From: Phlebiopsis flavidoalba
Lineage: Eukaryota; Basidiomycota; Agaricomycetes; Polyporales; Phanerochaetaceae
Direction of reading: 5' to 3'
DNA: 59,290 bases
NCBI GenBank assembly: GCA_035772785.1
Contig: JAOCPU010000092.1
Span: forward strand, 1-59,290
Positions 53,248-59,290 of this stretch are shown here, piece after piece; position 1 is the first letter of the stretch, and every line of letters begins with the position of its first letter. The notes beneath the pieces were generated by a model. The model was not told the origin of the DNA, ran no database searches, and was given only the letters and a program-made list of their open reading frames with translations. The position numbers and the translations under genes were made by a program.

Positions 53248-55130
53248 GTGTTAGTCCTAGGGGAAGAAAAACACGTTATAGCAATTAAACTAGATGGTCA
53301 TTGGTACCTGAGTCTAAAAATAAAAATTAAAATGTTATTATTTAAAGAAAAATTGAAAGAAATTGGTAATTATATATATTTATTTATGTTTAAAACTAGA
53401 AAATTAATATTAGTCCTAGGGGAAGAAATACATTTATCTGTGTATCTAGTTATTATGTTAACTATATACTTTATATTATCATTTTTAATATTTCTATGTG
53501 GTATAATTGTAACCATAGGATTAATACTTATGATTTCGGATATCTTTGCTCCTATCGATATCAGTGATATTAATAGTGCATATCTATTACCTATTATATC
53601 CAGAAGTATTAGAAGAGGGATGATACTATCTACTATTAAAAATAGACTAGGACCCATTAATAAAACCTTGGCTAATAAATTTAATATTATAAGTTTAATT
53701 GGGTTGTTATCTTATGAAACTCTGTACTCTTTAGTATTCATTGTAGTGTTCTACCTATCTATACTATTATTTGGTGGTTTAATTGTGTACTTAAGTCAAG
53801 ATGATATCACTAAGTTAAGTTTAATAGGTTCATTAATTCCCTTCCAGGATATATTAGAACCTGTATCCCAATTTATATTAGATAGAACTAATATGGACGT
53901 ACCCGGATACTTAGACAATGTTTATTATTATTATGATAATTACCTTAAATATTATATATGGACTCATACTATTAGTTTCCTTGCACATTTATTACATGAT
54001 AGTAACACATTGTTAATATCACTAGAATATATTTATAAAGGAGAAATGGCAAAAGATAGTTTACTAGCATTTCCGTTTAACTACTTAGTACATTACTTTG
54101 CTTATATTTCTATGGTATTCAAATATTATTGGGTTAACCCTATGTACGAGTTCATGTTATCCATTTATAATACACCGAGAGATGGGTTAAGTAATGTGTT
54201 TAATACTACTTTATTTACTGAATTGTTATGGTTGTACAATTGGTTAGACGATTTATTAATCTATAACTTATGTACTATTAGAACTGTAACCGATAATGTA
54301 ATATATGAATATGTTGTTAATAAAGATTGGAGCATGGACTTCTTTGTAAAATTTATTAAAAATAGATTCTTGTTGTTATATTATAAACTGACAGGTCAAA
54401 ATGATCTATATCAGATTATTCAGGATAGAATACTAACTGATAGTATTATATGTCATGAACAAGTATTTAACGCACTAGATAACGATATAGTCTTTGAAGC
54501 GAATCCTGAAGCTAATGTTAATCATGCTGCTCTTCCTGGTGAGGAGAAGGAGATACAACCGGTACTAATGATAGTGATGATACGGTACAAGTACCTGATA
54601 CTGATAATATACCAGCTGACACTTACACAACGAATGATAGAGGTGTATTCTTTGGAGATATTAATAAATTCAAATATATATTTATTGATTCTCCGATACT
54701 TAGAACATCGATTGCACTTAGTGCATTTATTATTGTTAAATATTCTGTCGCCTTAGGGAACTACAGTCTTAGTTAAAAGTATATTCGATTAATGTATTTA
54801 TCTTTATTTTCCAATCCGATACAAAGTATTGCTAGAATAATACTTACACAGTTAGTGTCTCACTTATCTTTACCCAGTTTAACTATTACAATGTTTACTA
54901 CTTTATACCAAGTAAGTAGATCATCTATTAATACTATAGGGGTGGTACCTACATTGAACACACTATTCTTATTAAGAAGGTTTATCAGTAGTAACAATGT
55001 TTTATCTGTAGTTGGAATAAGAAGTCTACTACAAACTAACACACCCTTAATGAGTAATTCTATTATCGAGTCTATCATACCTTTTCTAGGGATATGTTTT
55101 AAGGCTAGTTGTAAATGGGGCTGTAGTTAA
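53248..55130 (+). CDS. large polytopic membrane protein of plasmid block, one or two frameshifts
   Basis: The 502-residue frame has about eight hydrophobic segments, among them VYLVIMLTIYFILSFLIFLC (about 67-86) and LVFIVVFYLSILLFGGLIVY. Two GC elements (53255-53264 and 53414-53423) are read as VLGEE without breaking the frame. After GEEKE near 54548 the natural frame changes: the continuation GDTTGTNDSDDTVQVPDTDN reads as an acidic linker, followed by further helices to about 55130. No family recognised; I see no enzyme motif. Large membrane proteins are unusual on mitochondrial plasmids, so a transport or envelope-like role is only a guess. Confidence 0.55.
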
Positions 55131-55155
55131 ACTACTTAATCTATTTATTATCAGT

Positions 55156-55497
55156 ATGATAGTAGCCTGTGTTAAGCAATTGGTAACCAGAACTGTAAAA
55201 TTAGTGTTTACAGGGTTTACATTGTTAACAAGTTCTGTATTATACTGGGAATTACCAGAGTATATCAAAGATATGGTACCAGATATTACTATTAATAAAG
55301 ATGATGAGTTTATGGAAAAGTTTACTCAATTATTATTAATTACAGCGTCTCTATTGTTAATCTATCAGAATGTGGATCACGATACTGTGGTACAGATTGG
55401 TATTAACACATTTAATATTACTACATATCCATTAAGATTAAGTTATAGAGCAGGGGTTGTTTTAGTCAACTGGTTGTTCCCACCAACAATCACATAA
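55156..55497 (+). CDS. plasmid membrane protein C-terminal part, copy 1
   Basis: The 113-residue frame has two hydrophobic segments (KLVFTGFTLLTSSVLYWELP and LLLITASLLLIYQNV) separated by an acidic stretch with DDEFMEKFTQ. It may be the end of the large protein at 53248-55130, since both keep an IESIIPF phrase directly upstream and only a short broken stretch separates them. A second copy lies at 55690-56082. Confidence 0.5.
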   Translation: MIVACVKQLVTRTVKLVFTGFTLLTSSVLYWELPEYIKDMVPDITINKDDEFMEKFTQLLLITASLLLIYQNVDHDTVVQIGINTFNITTYPLRLSYRAGVVLVNWLFPPTIT

Positions 55498-55559
55498 CAA
55501 GTAGAAACCCCCAATTCCAGATTACGAGTTACGTTATGATGGTAAAAACCCTTAAAATG

Positions 55560-55690
55560 ACCATATTTTAAAGCAAATCTAGGCGCCAGCAATCGGGTAA
55601 AATACCTTAATATATAATAGTGTGTCATAGCAAATAGAGCTGGCACTACTAGGGATTATCCACTGTAATAAGTGGAACTAGGTAATAGAA
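55560..55690 (+). repeat. plasmid tail motif between tandem copies
   Basis: AAAGCAAATCTAGGCGCCAG, CAATCGGG and GCTGGCACTACTAGGGATTA resemble 30935-31020 and 11780-11870. Here the motif separates two copies of the same gene end. Confidence 0.5.
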
Positions 55691-56082
55691 TCTATTATAC
55701 CTTTCTTCACTAGTTGTGTAACTTCAAGTACTAAAGGATACTTTCTTAAACTACTTAATCTATTTTTATTATTAGTATAGTAGTAACTTGTATTAAACAA
55801 ATATTTATCAAATCAGTTAAACTATTGTTTACTGGGTTTACTTTATTAACTAGTTCAATATTATACTGGGAACTACCTGAATTTATTGTTCCTAAGGGAG
55901 TAGAAATAATACCGGATATTACTATTAGTAAAGATGATGAATTTATGGAGAAGTTTACACAGGTTTTAATGATTACGGCATCAATATTGCTAATCTATCA
56001 GAATATCGATTACGATACTGTTGTACAAATTGGTACAAACACATTTATATATTACAACATACCCGTTGAGGTTGAGATATAG
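55690..56082 (+). pseudogene. plasmid membrane protein C-terminal part, copy 2
   Basis: This is a tandem partial duplicate of 55060-55497, beginning at IESIIPFFTSC. From 55825 it reads FTGFTLLTSSILYWELPEF, then a 12-nt element adds four residues (VPKG, 55891-55902), then IIPDITISKDDEFMEKFTQV. Compared with copy 1 the length difference is exactly four codons. It ends in a C-rich repeat region. Confidence 0.6.
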
Positions 56083-56089
56083 GGTCTAT

Positions 56090-56145
56090 CCCAGGTATAC
56101 CCCACCCCCATATTACCCCCACCCATATTACCCCACCATAATATA
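56090..56145 (+). repeat. C-rich short tandem repeat
   Basis: Units of the type ACCCCCACCCATATT repeat three times with changes (TACCCCACCCCCATATTACC onward). Such strand-biased C runs are unlike the AT-rich surroundings. A plasmid end or replication signal is possible. No gene lies between 56083 and 56350; the rest of that stretch is leader sequence before the next polymerase. Confidence 0.55.
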
Positions 56146-56350
56146 ACATAATACGTCCCCCATTCCGATTAATATAAAAGGGTATATATTGCGTATATAT
56201 GTTAATTGTAATAATCCCGAAATCTGTAAAAGTCATCGCCTATTCATAAAGCAAAATATGACCGGTCAGTACGGATTGTTAGTTACAATTGGCGAGGAGG
56301 GCCTCAGGATTAATCCATGCACCCCGGAAAACACCGGTTAATATAATATA

Positions 56351-57393
56351 ATGATCAAATACACTAACTACTCACTGCAAGAGACTACTTTAACACCTGA
56401 ACTAATAAGAGTCTATACTAAAACTTTCTGGACTGAAATATTCGTACCTATTAATAATATTAAACCATCTCATCTTCTACTAATGTGTAAAGTTAAATAT
56501 GATGGTGAATATAAAACTATTGCCGACCTAAGAAAAGTTAACATTAACGACAGAGATTTATTTACTCAGTACTTAGTTGATAGAATTGGTGTATTGTCTG
56601 ATAGTTATACTGTTAAATCAATCACCGAAATAACATTTTTCATATTTACAAAAAGATGGATTAGCTAACGATGATGATAGATTACTATTGCACCCTGAAG
56701 TATACCAAAGTGTCTAGTCATAAATACAATAATTTAAAATTACCATTGTCTATTAATCCCGAGGAATATGGTGTTATAATAGCTAGAGAAGTAATTGGCG
56801 TGTTTACTAGATATGTCGTAGATACAGATTTGAAAGTATTTACTATCGATGTTTACGGTAATTACAATAAAGTTAAAATACAAGGACATTCTGATGTAAC
56901 ATATATTGATACTAAATTGGACGACAATACTTTCAAAAGAGTTATCGGTAAAAAATACCATCTATATTAAATATGGAGAAGTAGTCGTTAAATCTAAAGA
57001 ACTTAATGCTAAACCAATTACATCAATTAAACCCGATACATATTAAATCAGATAGTATTTACATGGCAATAGATATTGAATCAGTTAGAAAAGACAATAA
57101 AATGATTCCTTATTTAATCTGTGGATACAACAAAGATAATTTTATCTACGAATACGCAGATTCGTTATCGGCAGAGTCTAGAAATATTATGTTCCATAAT
57201 TTTATTAAACAATTGGTTGAAGTTAAAGGAGTTAAATACGTATATGCACATAACTTTGCAGGGTATCTTATTACTAAAACACTTACTAAGTTATAAACCT
57301 GCTAAAACTAAACCATTAGTATTTAATGGTAAATTAAAAGAAACACCTATATCTCATTTGTATATTAAATTATACGTATATTCACAATTATAA
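56351..57393 (+). pseudogene. dpo: family B DNA polymerase, type 3, N-terminal fragment I
   Basis: The copy starts MIKYTNYSLQETTLTPELIR and keeps KTIADLRKVNINDRDLFTQY without any GC insert, which marks the empty state of the 24-nt site in copies D and H. After shifts near 56640, 56960 and 57275 it shows EYGVIIAREV, Exo I (YMAIDIESVRKDN, about 57060) and Exo II (YAHNFAG, about 57243), then decays. The polymerase half is absent. It is diverged from the other type 3 copies and may be an older insertion. Confidence 0.68.
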
Positions 57394-57423
57394 TTGTGCA
57401 GAGACTCATTTTTATTAATATAA

Positions 57424-57576
57424 ATGCCTCAATTAACTCCTTTTTTTTTTTTAAGTCAATTATCTGTTTCATTTTTAGTGTTATTTTCATTGGTTGTATT
57501 ACTTTCTTTTTTTTATTTCTTACCTTTCTTCCAAGTATCACAAAGTAATACGAATGTTCATAACAAAATTATCTAA
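57424..57576 (+). CDS. atp8: ATP synthase subunit 8
   Basis: This is a small Fo subunit. The 50-residue frame MPQLTPFFFLSQLSVSFLVL is intact, with one membrane helix and a polar end (SQSNTNVHNKII). The MPQL start is the family hallmark. A 12-base T run inside is in frame. Confidence 0.95.
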   Translation: MPQLTPFFFLSQLSVSFLVLFSLVVLLSFFYFLPFFQVSQSNTNVHNKII

Positions 57577-57661
57577 TTAACAATCCCCCTTTTCCTCCGG
57601 GAATGGAATAGTAATATAAAAGAGGTTAATAAATATCAATTTTATTTATGTACAAAATGTA

Positions 57662-57734
57662 ACGGTTGAGGATCAACTGGAAGGTCGCCATATTTGGGCT
57701 ATGGAGGTAGTGTGTTCGAGTCGCACCAACCGTA
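57662..57734 (+). tRNA. trnP: tRNA-Pro (TGG)
   Basis: ACGGTTG pairs with CAACCGT, and CCATA/TATGG encloses TTTGGGC, anticodon TGG. Confidence 0.9.
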
Positions 57735-57752
57735 CAACAATTAAAAATAATG

Positions 57753-57825
57753 GGTGCCATGGCAGAGTGGTTATCGCAGAGTACTGTTAATACTTTTTTC
57801 AGGGGTTCGAGTCCTCTTGGTGCCT
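57753..57825 (+). tRNA. trnN: tRNA-Asn (GTT)
   Basis: GGTGCCA pairs with TGGTGCC, and GAGTA/TACTT encloses CTGTTAA, anticodon GTT. Confidence 0.88.
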
Positions 57826-57847
57826 GTCCCTTTTCTTTTCCCGGTTG

Positions 57848-57934
57848 ACGAACATGTTGAAATTTGGTAAACAATCTTCTTTTTTAAGCAGAAGTGGGAG
57901 AAGTCCCTTAAGAGTTCGAGTCTCTTTGTTCGTA
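57848..57934 (+). tRNA. trnL: tRNA-Leu (TAA)
   Basis: ACGAACA pairs with TGTTCGT. CTTCT/AGAAG encloses a loop with TAA that is two T too long, probably a homopolymer error. A long variable arm is present. Confidence 0.82.
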
Positions 57935-57965
57935 TTATGTTTCACCGATAGTGTAAAATCCTCAA

Positions 57966-58037
57966 AGCGATATGGTGTAAAGGTTGTCACAATAGCCTCA
58001 TGAGCTGTTAGATCTGGTTCAATTCCGGATGTCGCTG
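57966..58037 (+). tRNA. trnM: tRNA-Met (CAT), copy 3
   Basis: AGCGATA pairs with TGTCGCT, and ATAGC/GCTGT encloses CTCATGA, anticodon CAT. Confidence 0.88.
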
Positions 58038-58106
58038 GTTCTTTAGTATAAAGGTCGTACAACCGCCCTTCAAGCGGTTAGTATCAGTTCAATTCTGATA
58101 AGAACT
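58038..58106 (+). tRNA. trnE: tRNA-Glu (TTC)
   Basis: GTTCTT pairs with AAGAAC, and ACCGC/GCGGT encloses CCTTCAA, anticodon TTC. It abuts tRNA-Met. Confidence 0.85.
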
Positions 58107-58177
58107 AAATCAATAAAAAGTGCCAATATGAAGAGATATTACCAACCGGTAAGATTTTTTAAATTTCTTTCAATTTT

Positions 58178-59290
<1,113 letters not shown>

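Noticed and set aside
57626..58062. Two open frames on the - strand
   Set aside because: They lie over the Pro, Asn, Leu and Met tRNAs and have no homology of their own.

Overview
The window is an AT-rich fungal mitochondrial genome, most likely of a mushroom-forming basidiomycete (Agaricomycetes). It has one set of fungal mitochondrial genes: cox1-3, nad1-6, nad4L, atp6, atp8, atp9, cob, rps3, rns and rnl, plus tRNAs for all 20 amino acids. Most genes lie on +; nad2, nad3, trnD and trnW lie on -. The group I intron core that starts after position 59234 continues at position 1, so the window reads as a circle opened inside a cox1 intron.

Layout. 1-3182: cox1 3' exons with two group I introns carrying broken GIY-YIG endonuclease genes. 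3183-12060: plasmid-derived block. 12082-27790: tRNA cluster, atp6, rps3, nad6, a decayed membrane ORF, nad4, cox2, nad1, an orphan membrane ORF, cox3, nad4L-nad5, rns, tRNAs. 27990-35440: second plasmid block. 35441-37898: nad3, nad2 and tRNAs. 37996-43500: orphan ORF, then a third plasmid block. 44006-47068: atp9, two tRNAs, a cob lacking its centre, and an rnl lacking its 5' third. 47360-57393: fourth plasmid block. 57424-59234: atp8, tRNAs and the first cox1 exon.

About half of the window is integrated invertron-type linear plasmid DNA. I count about nine complete, truncated or fragmentary copies of protein-primed family B DNA polymerase (dpo), in three sequence families and both orientations. 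They are accompanied by a repeated module of three small genes: a coiled-coil membrane protein, a one-pass membrane protein, and a soluble protein with an NPFDS...WRI..GE motif. No plasmid RNA polymerase gene was recognised.

The most unusual feature is a large population of short GC-rich palindromic elements built around CCTAGG or CCTAAGG, found in spacers, rns, core genes and plasmid genes. Comparing dpo copies with and without an element shows exact insertions of 10, 12 or 24 nt inside coding sequence. The 10-nt element TCCCCTAGGA sits in all three codon phases, and removing it restores conserved protein. The 12- and 24-nt elements keep the frame but bring in-frame stops, and several are shared by diverged copies. 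Either the plasmid genes are dead, or these elements are skipped in translation or removed from RNA, as bypassed byl elements are in Magnusiomyces mitochondria.

Caution: many conserved core genes (cox1, cox2, cox3, nad1, nad2, nad3, nad4L, nad5, cob, rps3) contain 1-2 nt frameshifts, mostly in homopolymers. These look like consensus errors of a long-read assembly, so single indels should not be over-read. The missing parts of cob and rnl could be real or assembly deletions.
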